A DNA stretch of 64,000 bases, from assembly GCF_029210495.1 (NCBI RefSeq), contig NZ_JARGDK010000001.1, positions 218,010-282,009 of the forward strand, read 5' to 3'. This DNA comes from Pseudothioclava nitratireducens. GTDB lineage: Bacteria > Pseudomonadota > Alphaproteobacteria > Rhodobacterales > Rhodobacteraceae. Positions 16,709-24,909 of the stretch are shown piece by piece; positions within the stretch are counted from its first letter, which is position 1; each line of letters begins with the position of its first letter. A model generated the notes under the pieces. The model had not been told where the DNA came from. It searched no databases and saw nothing but the letters and a program-made list of their open reading frames with translations. The translations under genes were made by a program, and so were the position numbers.

Positions 16709-17578
16709 TCAGCTGCGAACGAGCTTCTCGTAGCTCTCCGCGATGTCGCGGGTCAGCGCGCCCACCTCGAAGGTGAAGTCGCCGATCTGGCCGACCGGGG
16801 TCACCTCGGCGGCGGTGCCGGTGAGCCAGCACTGCTCGAAGCCTGCGAGTTCGACCGGCTCGATATGACGCTCATGGACGGTGATGCCCTTTTCCTTGAG
16901 CATGCCGATCACGGTCTGACGGGTGATGCCGTTGAGGAAGCAGTCGGGCTTGGGCGTGTGCACTTCGCCGTTCTTCACGAAGAACACGTTGGCGCCGGTC
17001 GCCTCGGCCACGTAGCCGCGGTAATCCATCATCAGCGCATCCGAGCAGCCTTTGTCTTCGGCGGCGTGTTTGGACATGGTGCAGATCATGTAGAGACCGG
17101 CGGCCTTGGCTTCGGAGGGAATCGTCTTCGGGTCGGGGCGGCGCCACTTGGAGATGTCGAGCTTGGCGCCCTTCATCTTGGCGTCGCCGTAATAGTTGCC
17201 CCATTCCCATGCAGCCACGGCCACGCGGACCGGGTTGTTGCGCGAGGCGACACCCATGTCCTGCCCCGCACCGCGCCATGCCAGCGCGCGCACATAGGCG
17301 TTGTCCCAGCCATTCGCTTCGAGCACCGCGTATTTCGCCGCTTCGAGGTCTTCGACCGAATAGGGGATCTGGAAATCGAGCAGGTTCGCGGATTTGTGCA
17401 GGCGCTCGGAATGTTCCACCGATTTGAAGATCTTGCCGTTATAGCAACGCTCGCCCTCAAAGACCGAAGAGGCGTAGTGCAGCGCATGGGTCAGGATGTG
17501 AACCTTGGCATCGCGCCATTCCACCAGCTTCCCATCCATCCAGATCTTGCCGTCGCGATCATCATAGCCACCGGCCAT
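16709..17578 (-). CDS. ilvE: Branched-chain amino acid aminotransferase
   Basis: PLP enzyme (fold type IV) that makes and degrades leucine, isoleucine and valine. The 289-residue protein starts GKIWMDGKLVEWRDAKVHILTHALHY, shows the loop SVFEGERCY, and has the cofactor glutamate region YVAEATGANVFFVKNG with the PLP-phosphate motif GITRQTV. The ATG at 17578 has GGAGG nicely placed. It is transcribed away from petP; the intergenic region has a duplicated 15-base sequence that might control either gene. Confidence 0.95.
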   Translation of the reverse strand: MAGGYDDRDGKIWMDGKLVEWRDAKVHILTHALHYASSVFEGERCYNGKIFKSVEHSERLHKSANLLDFQIPYSVEDLEAAKYAVLEANGWDNAYVRALAWRGAGQDMGVASRNNPVRVAVAAWEWGNYYGDAKMKGAKLDISKWRRPDPKTIPSEAKAAGLYMICTMSKHAAEDKGCSDALMMDYRGYVAEATGANVFFVKNGEVHTPKPDCFLNGITRQTVIGMLKEKGITVHERHIEPVELAGFEQCWLTGTAAEVTPVGQIGDFTFEVGALTRDIAESYEKLVRS

Positions 17579-17608
17579 TTCATCCTCCTTCGGTCACACC
17601 GATTTTCA

Positions 17609-17655
17609 AATGTTGCGCGAATTAGGTCCGCATCGGACATAATGTTGCGCGAATT
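17609..17655. promoter_or_regulatory. Direct-repeat/palindrome array between ilvE and petP
   Basis: AATGTTGCGCGAATT occurs twice, at 17609-17623 and 17641-17655, 32 bases apart (about three helical turns). The palindrome GTCCG-CAT-CGGAC (17626-17638) sits between them. An inverted partial copy TCGCGCAA occurs at 17708-17715. The arrangement suggests operator sites for a regulator such as PetP (MarR family) or an Lrp-like protein acting on ilvE. Confidence 0.55.
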
Positions 17656-17679
17656 CTGCGGATCGGTAACAATTGATTC

Positions 17680-17708
17680 TTGGAAAGTCAACAAGGCTGA
17701 CATAAAAT
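17680..17708 (+). promoter_or_regulatory. Candidate promoter of petPR
   Basis: TTGGAA (17680-17685) and TAAAAT (17703-17708) are separated by 17 bases, 23 bases before the petP start. The inverted operator-like half-site TCGCGCAA begins at the last base of the -10 box. This would allow autoregulation of petP. Confidence 0.5.
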
Positions 17709-17730
17709 CGCGCAAAAGCGAGGGGAAGGC

Positions 17731-18231
17731 ATGGCCGATACAGGGACCCAGGGGGGCGAGACCCTCCTGTTTCTGACCGACGAGCAGTTACGCAAGGGCA
17801 TCGAGGCGATGTTCTTCGCCTATCGCGGCTTCACCGCCGACCCGGACCGGATTCTGGACAAATACGGCTATGGCCGCGCCCATCACCGGGCGATCCACTT
17901 CATCAACCGCCAGCCGGGCCTGACGGTCACGACGCTTCTCGACGTGCTCGGCGTAACCAAGCAATCGCTGAACCGGGTGCTGCGGACGATGATCGAGGAC
18001 GGGCTGGTGGAAAGCCGCGTCGGGCGCAAGGACAAGCGCGCGCGCCATTTGCATCTGACCGAGGCGGGGCTGGCGCTTGAGCGAGAGTTGTCGGAGGCGC
18101 AGCGCGCCCGGATGCGGGCGGCCTATCGCACGGCGGGACCGCAGGCCGTGGCCGGGTTCCGTCATGTGCTCGAAGCGATGATGGACCCCGAAATCCGGCG
18201 CCATTACCAGACGATGAAGGATGGTGGCTGA
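17731..18231 (+). CDS. petP: MarR family regulator PetP
   Basis: Winged-helix regulator of 166 residues. The DNA-binding region reads AIHFINRQPGLTVTTLLDVLGVTKQSLNRVLRTMIEDGLVES with a basic wing RKDKRARHLHLTEAG, typical of MarR proteins. In Rhodobacter capsulatus petP-petR lie immediately upstream of the bc1 operon, and the same order holds here (petP, petR, then petABC), so the name rests on context as well as family. Its TGA overlaps the petR ATG by one base. Target promoters are not visible from sequence alone. Confidence 0.85.
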   Translation: MADTGTQGGETLLFLTDEQLRKGIEAMFFAYRGFTADPDRILDKYGYGRAHHRAIHFINRQPGLTVTTLLDVLGVTKQSLNRVLRTMIEDGLVESRVGRKDKRARHLHLTEAGLALERELSEAQRARMRAAYRTAGPQAVAGFRHVLEAMMDPEIRRHYQTMKDGG

Positions 18232-18950
18232 TGCTGACCGGGGCAAGTGCCGCACCGCATCTGCTGATCGTCGATGACGATGAGCGGATTCGCGGTTTGC
18301 TTCAGAAGTTCCTGATGCGGAACGGATTTTTGGTGACCTCGGCGCGCGACGCGGCCCATGCGCGACGGCTTTTGGCGGGGCTGGAGTTCAACCTGATCGT
18401 GCTCGATGTGATGATGCCGGGCGAGGATGGGCTGACGCTCACGCGGGACCTGCGCAAGGGGCTGAGCACGCCGATCCTGCTGCTCACCGCGCGGGGCGAA
18501 ACCCGCGACCGGATCGAGGGGCTGGAGGCGGGTGCGGATGACTACCTTGCCAAGCCGTTCGAACCCAAGGAATTGCTACTGCGGATCAACGCGATCCTGC
18601 GGCGCATCCCGCAGGAGGTGCAGACCGGGCCGAAATTCATCTCGCTCGGGCCGCTGCGCTACGATCAGGAGCGCGGCGAGATGTGGGAGGGCGAGACGCC
18701 CTTGCGGCTGACCGCGACGGAGAGCGCGCTGATGCGGATCTTCGCGGCGCGCGCCGGTGAGGTGGTGAGCCGCGCCGAGCTGATCGAGGAGCTGGGCCGC
18801 GACCGGGCGGGTGGCACCGAGGACAGCGCGGGCGACCGCGCGGTCGATGTGCAGATCACCCGTCTGCGCCGCAAGATCGAGCCCGACCCGCGCGAGCCGC
18901 GCTATCTCCAGACGGTGCGCGGCATGGGTTACATGCTTGCCCCGGACTGA
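18231..18950 (+). CDS. petR: OmpR-type response regulator PetR
   Basis: Two-domain response regulator, 239 residues. The receiver shows the acidic pair LLIVDDDE, phospho-acceptor aspartate in NLIVLDVMMPGEDGL, and the conserved lysine in YLAKPFEPKELL. The C-terminal winged helix has LTATESALMRIFA and VQITRLRRKIEPDPREPRYLQTVRGMGYML. No sensor kinase gene is adjacent, as in R. capsulatus. Its ATG overlaps the petP stop, so the two proteins are co-translated. Confidence 0.92.
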   Translation: MLTGASAAPHLLIVDDDERIRGLLQKFLMRNGFLVTSARDAAHARRLLAGLEFNLIVLDVMMPGEDGLTLTRDLRKGLSTPILLLTARGETRDRIEGLEAGADDYLAKPFEPKELLLRINAILRRIPQEVQTGPKFISLGPLRYDQERGEMWEGETPLRLTATESALMRIFAARAGEVVSRAELIEELGRDRAGGTEDSAGDRAVDVQITRLRRKIEPDPREPRYLQTVRGMGYMLAPD

Positions 18951-19080
18951 GTCGCCCCGCGCTTCTGCGCGCCCGTGCCGGGGCACCAAACCGCACGCCC
19001 GCCCCCGCCCCGCCCCCTGCCCGACCCCTGATAGCGCCCGACAAGCCGATTTTATGTCGCACTGCGGCAATTCGCGGCCC

Positions 19081-19128
19081 TTCGCGCGCGAATGTCCGCT
19101 GGACTGGCGAGAATGTGATTGCTAATAG
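19081..19128 (+). promoter_or_regulatory. Candidate petABC promoter with upstream palindrome
   Basis: The perfect 12-base palindrome TTCGCGCGCGAA lies at 19081-19092. Directly downstream are TGGACT (19100-19105) and TAATAG (19123-19128), 17 bases apart. Transcription would start near 19135, giving a leader of about 75 bases before petA. The palindrome position suits an activator site. The remaining upstream part of the 260-base gap is GC-rich and shows nothing I recognise. Confidence 0.45.
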
Positions 19129-19210
19129 AGCGGCCATGTTCGGCGGCACGAAAGGTGCGGCCCGGAACGTCGTATCGGCCTGAGCACAGGCCCGGGAAGG
19201 GAGAATTTAC

Positions 19211-19774
19211 GTGTCCCACGCAGAAGATCACGCAGGCACCCGGAGGGATTTCCTCTATTACGCAACGGCCGGAACCGGTGCCGTTGTCACCGGCGCGGCC
19301 GTCTGGCCGCTCGTGAACCAAATGAACGCTTCGGCGGACGTCAAGGCGCTCTCGTCGATCTATGTCGACATCTCGGGCGTCGAGGTCGGCACCCAGCTGA
19401 CCGTGAAATGGCGCGGCAAGCCGGTGTTCATCCGCCGCCGCACCGAGGAAGAGATCGCAGAGGCGCGCGCCGTCTCGCTCGACGACCTCACCATCGACAA
19501 GATGGCGCAGAACCCCAACAAGCCGGGCGCCGATGCCTCGGATGAGAACCGCGCGCTGGACGAAGCCGGCGAATGGCTGGTGATGATCGGCGTGTGCACC
19601 CATCTCGGCTGCGTGCCGATCGGCAATGGCGCCGGCGATTTCGGCGGCTGGTTCTGCCCCTGCCACGGGTCGCACTACGACACCGCAGGCCGGATCCGCA
19701 AAGGTCCCGCACCGCGCAACCTCGACATTCCGGTGGCACAGTTCACCGACGAATCCACGATCCTGCTGGGCTGA
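19211..19774 (+). CDS. petA: Ubiquinol-cytochrome c reductase iron-sulfur subunit (Rieske)
   Basis: [2Fe-2S] subunit of the cytochrome bc1 complex, carrying electrons from ubiquinol to cytochrome c1. The 187-residue protein has a twin-arginine signal (T-R11-R12-D-F-L) followed by the membrane helix at about 18-36, which remains as an anchor. Cluster ligands are C129, H131, C149 and H152, with C134 and C151 forming the disulfide (CTHLGC and CPCHGSH). Start is GTG at 19211 preceded by GGGAGAA. It heads petABC; petB begins 12 bases later. Confidence 0.97.
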   Translation: MSHAEDHAGTRRDFLYYATAGTGAVVTGAAVWPLVNQMNASADVKALSSIYVDISGVEVGTQLTVKWRGKPVFIRRRTEEEIAEARAVSLDDLTIDKMAQNPNKPGADASDENRALDEAGEWLVMIGVCTHLGCVPIGNGAGDFGGWFCPCHGSHYDTAGRIRKGPAPRNLDIPVAQFTDESTILLG

Positions 19775-19786
19775 GGGAGAGCATAA

Positions 19787-21100
19787 ATGGCTGGAATTCC
19801 GCACGACCATTACGAGCCCAAGACGGGCGCGGAGCAATGGTTGCATAAACGTCTTCCGATCGTCGGCCTGATCTATGACACGATCATGATCCCGACGCCG
19901 AAGAACCTCAACTGGTGGTGGATCTGGGGCATCGTCCTTGCATTCTGCCTCGTGCTGCAAATCGTGACCGGCATCGCGCTGGTGATGCATTACACGCCGC
20001 ATGTCGATCTGGCCTTCGCCTCGGTCGAGCATATCATGCGCGACGTGAACGGTGGCTGGGCGATCCGCTACATTCACGCGAACGGCGCCTCGCTGTTCTT
20101 CCTTGCCGTCTATATCCACATCTTCCGCGGCCTCTACTACGGCTCCTACAAGGCGCCCCGCGAAGTGACCTGGATCGTCGGCATGATCATCTACCTGTGC
20201 ATGATGGGCACCGCCTTCATGGGCTACGTGCTGCCGTGGGGTCAGATGTCCTTCTGGGGTGCGACCGTGATCACCGGCCTGTTCGGCGCGATTCCGGGCA
20301 TCGGCGAGTCGATCCAGGCCTGGCTGCTGGGCGGCCCGGCGGTGGACAACGCCACGCTGAACCGCTTCTTCTCGCTGCACTACCTGCTGCCCTTCGTGAT
20401 CGCGGCCCTTGTCGCCGTGCACATCTGGGCGTTCCACACCACCGGCAACAACAACCCGACCGGGATCGAAGTGCGTCGCGCCTCCAAGGCCGAAGCCGAG
20501 AAGGACACCCTGCCCTTCTGGCCGTATTTCGTGATCAAGGACCTGTTCGCGCTGGCTTTGGTTCTGCTGGTGTTCTTCGCGGTCGTCGGCTTCATGCCGA
20601 ACTACCTCGGCCACCCGGACAACTACATCGAAGCGAACCCGCTCTCGACCCCGGCGCATATCGTGCCCGAATGGTACTTCCTGCCGTTCTACGCGATCCT
20701 GCGCGCCTTTACCGCTGACGTCTGGGCCGTGATCCTTGTCAACAAGATCACCTTCGGCATCGTCGACGCCAAGTTCTTCGGCGTGATCGCCATGTTCGGC
20801 GCGATCGCCGTGATGGCGCTGGCACCGTGGCTCGACACCTCCAAAGTGCGTTCGGGCCAGTATCGCCCGATGTTCAAATGGTGGTTCTGGCTGCTGGCCA
20901 TCGACTTCGTCGTGCTGATGTGGGTGGGTGCGATGCCGACCGAGTTCCCGTATGACTGGATCTCGCTGATCGGTGCGACCTACTGGTTCGCCTATTTCCT
21001 CGTGATCCTGCCGCTTCTGGGCGTGATCGAGAAACCGGCTCCGATGCCGGCGACGATCGAGGAAGACTTCAACAACCACTACGGCACCCCGGCTGAGTAA
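19787..21100 (+). CDS. petB: Cytochrome b of the bc1 complex
   Basis: Membrane core of the bc1 complex, 437 residues and eight transmembrane helices, fused (not split into b6 and subunit IV). Two histidine pairs for haems bL and bH are visible in helices B and D ([43 protein letters not shown]). The Qo-site PEWY motif is present in [24 protein letters not shown] site precedes ATG 19787. Base composition and codon use match neighbouring genes. Confidence 0.98.
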   Translation: MAGIPHDHYEPKTGAEQWLHKRLPIVGLIYDTIMIPTPKNLNWWWIWGIVLAFCLVLQIVTGIALVMHYTPHVDLAFASVEHIMRDVNGGWAIRYIHANGASLFFLAVYIHIFRGLYYGSYKAPREVTWIVGMIIYLCMMGTAFMGYVLPWGQMSFWGATVITGLFGAIPGIGESIQAWLLGGPAVDNATLNRFFSLHYLLPFVIAALVAVHIWAFHTTGNNNPTGIEVRRASKAEAEKDTLPFWPYFVIKDLFALALVLLVFFAVVGFMPNYLGHPDNYIEANPLSTPAHIVPEWYFLPFYAILRAFTADVWAVILVNKITFGIVDAKFFGVIAMFGAIAVMALAPWLDTSKVRSGQYRPMFKWWFWLLAIDFVVLMWVGAMPTEFPYDWISLIGATYWFAYFLVILPLLGVIEKPAPMPATIEEDFNNHYGTPAE

Positions 21101-21117
21101 GGACTAGGACCGAAATC

Positions 21118-21906
21118 ATGAAAAAACTTCTGATCTCTGCCGTTTCCGCGCTCGTTCTGGGCACCGGTGCGGCCATGGCTGCGGGCAGCGAAGGTCACGT
21201 TCATGACGTGGACTTCTCCTTCGAAGGCCCGTTCGGCAAATACGACCAGCAGCAGCTGCGTCGCGGCTTTCAGGTCTACAACGAAGTCTGCGCAGCCTGC
21301 CACGGCATGAAATTCGTGCCGCTGCGCACGCTGGCCGACGAAGGTGGCCCGCAAATGGACGAAGCCTGGGTTCGCGCCTATGCTGCGGAACTGGACGAAG
21401 TCTATGACCCGGAAACCGATGAAAGCCGTCCGCGCAAGGAAACCGACATGTTCCCCACCCGCTCGGGTGAGGGCATGGGCCCGGACCTCTCGCTGATGGC
21501 GAAGGCCCGCGCGGGCTTCCACGGCCCCTACGGCACCGGCCTGTCGCAGCTGTTCAACGGCATCGGCGGCCCGGAATACATCACCTCGGTTCTGACCGGC
21601 TATACCGGTGAGGAAGTGGAGATGGCGGGCTCGATCTTCTACGAGAACACCGCCTTCCCGGGCGGCATCATCTCGATGCCCCCGCCGCTTTCGGACGACC
21701 TGGTGGAATATGAAGACGGTCACCCGGCTTCGATCCATCACATGGCCGAGGACGTGTCCGCCTTCCTGATGTGGGCCGCAGAGCCGAAAATGATGGCGCG
21801 TAAGCAAATGGGCTTTACCGCCGTGATCATGCTGACGCTGCTCACCGCGCTGCTCTACCTGACCAACAAGCGTCTGTGGGCGCCGCACAAGGGCAAGCAC
21901 GTCTGA
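21118..21906 (+). CDS. petC: Cytochrome c1 of the bc1 complex
   Basis: Membrane-anchored c-type cytochrome that accepts electrons from the Rieske protein and passes them to soluble or anchored cytochromes such as CycM. The 262-residue precursor has a Sec signal at 1-21 (AMAAGS), haem motif C58-A-A-C61-H62 and a C-terminal transmembrane helix at about 225-245 followed by basic residues. The axial methionine probably lies in the region after [21 protein letters not shown] canonical terminator ends the operon 23 bases downstream. Confidence 0.97.
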   Translation: MKKLLISAVSALVLGTGAAMAAGSEGHVHDVDFSFEGPFGKYDQQQLRRGFQVYNEVCAACHGMKFVPLRTLADEGGPQMDEAWVRAYAAELDEVYDPETDESRPRKETDMFPTRSGEGMGPDLSLMAKARAGFHGPYGTGLSQLFNGIGGPEYITSVLTGYTGEEVEMAGSIFYENTAFPGGIISMPPPLSDDLVEYEDGHPASIHHMAEDVSAFLMWAAEPKMMARKQMGFTAVIMLTLLTALLYLTNKRLWAPHKGKHV

Positions 21907-21929
21907 GGCGAGCTAAGCGACTGACCTGG

Positions 21930-21959
21930 AAACGCGCCCTTCGGGGCGCGTTTTTCTTT
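21930..21959 (+). terminator. Rho-independent terminator of petABC
   Basis: AAACGCGCCC (21930-21939) pairs with GGGCGCGTTT (21944-21953) around a TTCG tetraloop, followed by a T-rich tract TTCTTT. It closes the petABC transcript. Confidence 0.92.
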
Positions 21960-22013
21960 GCCATGGCGGCGGCGTAGGGGATGCGATAGGCTCGGGCTAC
22001 CACAGGAGTATAC

Positions 22014-22760
22014 ATGCCAGATCCCCGCGCCCCCCGTCTTTGCGTCCTGATCGACGCCGACAATGTCCCCGCCAGCTATGCCGAGTCGATCTTTCAGGAG
22101 ATCTCGGGGCTGGGCGAGGCCAGCGTGCGCCGGATCTATGGCGACTGGTCGTCGAGCCGGCTCGCGGCCTGGGCGAAGAAGGTGAACACGCTCGGCATGG
22201 TCGCCGATCAGCAATTCTCGAATACCAAGGGCAAGATTGCCTCTGATATCGGACTGGTGATCGCTGCGATGGATTTCCTCCATTCGGGGCTGTTCGACGG
22301 GTTCGTGCTGGTTTCGTCCGACAGCGACTTCACCCGGCTCGCGTCGCGCATCCGCGAGCAGGGGCTCGATGTTTACGGGATCGGTGAGAAGAAGACACCC
22401 GAGGCGTTCCGCAACGCCTGCAAGCGCTTCATCTATGCGGAGAACCTTGGCGATGAGAATGGCGCGAGCGAGGCCGCCCCCAATCCCGAGGGCAGCGCCA
22501 CAACGACCCCCAGCCCCGCCAGCACCAAGCTGCCCCCGAAAAAGGCCATTCCCTTGATCGCCGCGGCGATGAAGCGGATCGGTCTGGAAGAAGAATGGTA
22601 TTCGCTGGGACAGCTCGGCCAGTTCATCCAGCAAGCCAATCCCGATTTCGACACCCGCACCTATGGCAGCGCCAAGCTCTCGGACCTGCTGCGCAAGACG
22701 GGCCGCTACGAGGTGAAGCAAGGCGAAGGCAACCACCTTCTGGTGCGCGACAAAGCCTAA
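22014..22760 (+). CDS. NYN-domain ribonuclease-like protein with OST-HTH/LOTUS domain (copy 1)
   Basis: A 248-residue protein of the LabA/DUF88 class. The N-terminal NYN (PIN-like) nuclease domain spans about 8-145, with acidic motifs LIDADN, KIASDIGLVIAAMDFL and VLVSSDSDFTRLA. A linker rich in proline, alanine and threonine follows, then an OST-HTH/LOTUS winged helix at about 173-245 (LIAAAMKRIGLEEEWYSLGQLGQFIQ). Family members are predicted RNases with an RNA-binding or adaptor domain; no target is known here. A similar gene follows after a 75-base gap. Confidence 0.85.
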   Translation: MPDPRAPRLCVLIDADNVPASYAESIFQEISGLGEASVRRIYGDWSSSRLAAWAKKVNTLGMVADQQFSNTKGKIASDIGLVIAAMDFLHSGLFDGFVLVSSDSDFTRLASRIREQGLDVYGIGEKKTPEAFRNACKRFIYAENLGDENGASEAAPNPEGSATTTPSPASTKLPPKKAIPLIAAAMKRIGLEEEWYSLGQLGQFIQQANPDFDTRTYGSAKLSDLLRKTGRYEVKQGEGNHLLVRDKA

Positions 22761-22835
22761 GGCCCTCGTTCATGGCGCTTGACAGATGCCCCTGCGCTGC
22801 GGTCCCATTTCTGCATAGAATTTTGGAATTGCCTT

Positions 22836-23474
22836 ATGAGTTCAAGCCGACGCCTTGCGCTGCTGATTGATGCAGAGAACATGAACGCCTCTTGCGTGGA
22901 CGACCTTATGAAAGCGGTGCACTCCAAAGGAGTTTCGCTTATCCGCCGCGCCTATGGTCATGCCGAACGGACACGCGACTGGACCAGCATCCCGGGCCTG
23001 CGCTTCGTGCATGTGAACTCTGCCAAGAACGCGGCCGATATGGCGCTGTGCATCGACGCGCTCGATCTCTTCTACCGCGATCTGGCGGACGAATTCGTCG
23101 TGGTGAGCAGCGACTCGGACTTCATGCATCTGGCCCATTACCTGCGCGAACACGGCGCGCCGGTTTACGGGTTCGGCGGCGCCAACACCAAAGCGGAGAC
23201 ACGGGCCGCGTATAGCGAGTTCACGGAGTTGGGCACCGAGGCGGCCCCAACCTTGCGGAAAAATTCGATCGAAGCCGAGCTTGAAAAAATGGTGAGAGAA
23301 AATGGCGGGCAGTTGAAGCTTGCGAAAATCAACGAACTGATGCGCCGCGCCCGGCCTGATTTCAAGATTTCCGGACACCCCAAAACCAAGACATGGCGCA
23401 GTTTTGTCAGTGCCCACCCCACGGTCTTTAGACTCGTCGGGACCGGCGCGGAGACGCTCGTCAAGAAAGCCTAA
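22836..23474 (+). CDS. NYN-domain ribonuclease-like protein with OST-HTH/LOTUS domain (copy 2)
   Basis: Second member of a tandem pair, 212 residues. The NYN domain retains the acidic residues (LIDAENMNAS, AADMALCIDALDLF, VVVSSDSDFMHLA), and a LOTUS-like domain occupies about 145-210 (LEKMVRENGGQLKLAKINELM). It diverges strongly from copy 1 and lacks the proline/alanine linker. Base composition is lower in GC than its neighbours around 23260-23350. Start ATG 22836 was chosen because homology begins at SSSRRLALLID; the ribosome site is weak. Its TAA overlaps the stop of the convergent TetR gene by two bases. Confidence 0.82.
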   Translation: MSSSRRLALLIDAENMNASCVDDLMKAVHSKGVSLIRRAYGHAERTRDWTSIPGLRFVHVNSAKNAADMALCIDALDLFYRDLADEFVVVSSDSDFMHLAHYLREHGAPVYGFGGANTKAETRAAYSEFTELGTEAAPTLRKNSIEAELEKMVRENGGQLKLAKINELMRRARPDFKISGHPKTKTWRSFVSAHPTVFRLVGTGAETLVKKA

Positions 23475-24103
23475 GCCCGCACCCCATAGCGGGCGAGGAA
23501 CATCTCGATGGCGCCGTCGATGATGCGGTTGCGGTCGCGGGGATCGCAGCAATCGCCGATGCCGAAGATCAGGCGGTTGTGGATGTCGACCTTGCAGAGT
23601 TCGGCGAACTGGTCGGCGGCAAGCTCGAAATCCTCGATCTTCACCTCGCCCCGCGCGGCGGCCTTTTTGAGGTAGTCCACCATGCGCTGCCGCACGAGTT
23701 CGGGCCCCGAATGGTAGAAGTCGTGGCCAAGCTGCGGGAAGCGGTCGGCCTCGGCCACACAGAGCCGGTAGGTGCTCAGCGCAAACTCCGAGGACATGTA
23801 GTCGATGAAGCGTTCGGCGGCGAAACGCAGCACTTTCTCGACGGGCATCGCCTCGGCTTCGATCAGTTCGGCCGCTTCGTCGGCCTGGCGCGCGCATTCG
23901 CATTTTGCGACTTCCATGAAAAGGAGCCGCTTGTCGGGGAAGTAGCTGTAGAGCGTGGCTTTAGACACGCCCGCCTCACGCGCGATGTCATCGACCGAGG
24001 CGCCCTCGAACCCGTCGCGCAAAAAGATCGTCCGGGCGCCCTCGAGCACCTGATCGAATTTGCGCCCCTTGCGGATCGCGGGCTGTGGCATCGGCTTGGT
24101 CAT
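23471..24103 (-). CDS. TetR family transcriptional regulator
   Basis: A 210-residue repressor. The N-terminal TetR helix-turn-helix is clear: VLEGARTIFLRDGFEGASVDDIAREAGVSKATLYSYFPDKRLLFMEV at about 18-64. The C-terminal ligand-binding domain resembles the AefR-like group; the inducer is unknown. ATG 24103 follows AGGAG with six-base spacing, ruling out a longer frame. A near-perfect palindrome in its promoter suggests autoregulation. It follows the glutathione transferase gene on the same strand with 65 bases between. Confidence 0.92.
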   Translation of the reverse strand: MTKPMPQPAIRKGRKFDQVLEGARTIFLRDGFEGASVDDIAREAGVSKATLYSYFPDKRLLFMEVAKCECARQADEAAELIEAEAMPVEKVLRFAAERFIDYMSSEFALSTYRLCVAEADRFPQLGHDFYHSGPELVRQRMVDYLKKAAARGEVKIEDFELAADQFAELCKVDIHNRLIFGIGDCCDPRDRNRIIDGAIEMFLARYGVRA

Positions 24104-24126
24104 CGAAGCTCCTGATCGGATGTCCC

Positions 24127-24156
24127 AACATAGACCGGCCGGTTTAGTTTGGGCAA
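24127..24156 (-). promoter_or_regulatory. TetR promoter with operator embedded in the spacer
   Basis: On the minus strand TTGCCC (24156-24151) and TATGTT (24132-24127) are 18 bases apart. The spacer and the edge of the -10 hold the 16-base near-palindrome TAAACCGGCCGGTCTA (24146-24131), a sequence type bound by many TetR proteins. Binding would block the polymerase, implying autorepression. Confidence 0.6.
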
Positions 24157-24168
24157 GGTGGCTCGACG

Positions 24169-24786
24169 TCACGTCGCCTCACGCGGAAGCAAGGCCGCGT
24201 CATATTCCATTGCGAAGGCCAGCGAGGGATGTGCGGCGGTGCGCTCCACCCAGTCGCGGATCGCCGTATCCTCGGGGCAAAGCTGCGGGAACCACGCGAA
24301 GGGCGATTGCAGCAACAGATCGACTGCCGTGACCGTCTCCCCCAGCATGTAGGGCTGGCGCGAGAGCACCCCGCTCAGCCGCGCGATCATCGCCCCCGTA
24401 TCCCGGAAGGTCGCGTGAAAGGCCGGGTGGGTGACGCCCGCCACCTGCCCGACAAGAACCGGCTCCATCACGCCCTGATAATAGGACAGCCATGTCAGGA
24501 ACTGCCCGCGCAGAGGCTCGCCCGGCTGCGGCGCGAAGCCGGGCTTCGGAAAGCGCTCGCACAGATAGGCAAAGACGGCGCTGCGCTCATGCACGAAATC
24601 CGCGCCGTCGCTGAGATAGGGCACCTTGCCCTCGGGATGCGGATTGGCCGGATCGTGCCCGCCCGAGCCATCCTGCCTCGGAATCGAAACCGGCACGATC
24701 CGAACCTGATCCAGCGCATCAAGCGCGTGCAAAAGCGCGATCACGGTCGTCGAGCGGCTCATCGGCGCGTGGTAAAGCGTCAGCAT
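24169..24786 (-). CDS. Glutathione S-transferase family protein
   Basis: A 205-residue transferase with a thioredoxin-fold N-terminus starting MLTLYHAPMSRSTTVIALLH; S11 or S12 are candidate thiol-activating residues. HPEGKVPYL is the cis-proline loop and ERSAVFAYLCERFP binds glutathione. The C-terminal helical domain includes LGETVTAVDLLLQSPFAW. Location next to a TetR gene suggests response to an electrophile or drug. ATG 24786 has GAGGAG upstream. Confidence 0.87.
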   Translation of the reverse strand: MLTLYHAPMSRSTTVIALLHALDALDQVRIVPVSIPRQDGSGGHDPANPHPEGKVPYLSDGADFVHERSAVFAYLCERFPKPGFAPQPGEPLRGQFLTWLSYYQGVMEPVLVGQVAGVTHPAFHATFRDTGAMIARLSGVLSRQPYMLGETVTAVDLLLQSPFAWFPQLCPEDTAIRDWVERTAAHPSLAFAMEYDAALLPREAT

Positions 24787-24848
24787 GGCAAATCTCCTCC
24801 CGTCACTGCCACGGCCAGCCTAGCACGAACGCTGCCCTGTCAGTCTGC

Positions 24849-24909
24849 CGAAAATATCCTCGGGGGTGAATTTGGCCTTGGCCAAAGAGGGGGCGGACAG
24901 CCCCCTGCC
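24849..24909. repeat. Palindromic intergenic element (copy B)
   Basis: The element AAATATCC-TCGGGGGTGAA is followed by TTTGGCC-TT-GGCCAAA (24871-24886) and a GC stem GGGGGC/GCCCCC (24889-24905). It lies between the aroC stop and the glutathione transferase start. The same pattern recurs in copies A and H. Confidence 0.75.

Noticed and set aside
19054-19125. 23-residue cysteine-rich open frame overlapping the petABC promoter
   Set aside because: Too short, no ribosome site, overlaps the predicted -35/-10 boxes.
19052-21079. 675-codon open frame antisense to petAB
   Set aside because: Product is a His/Arg/Asp-rich shadow sequence; petA and petB are unambiguous on the other strand.
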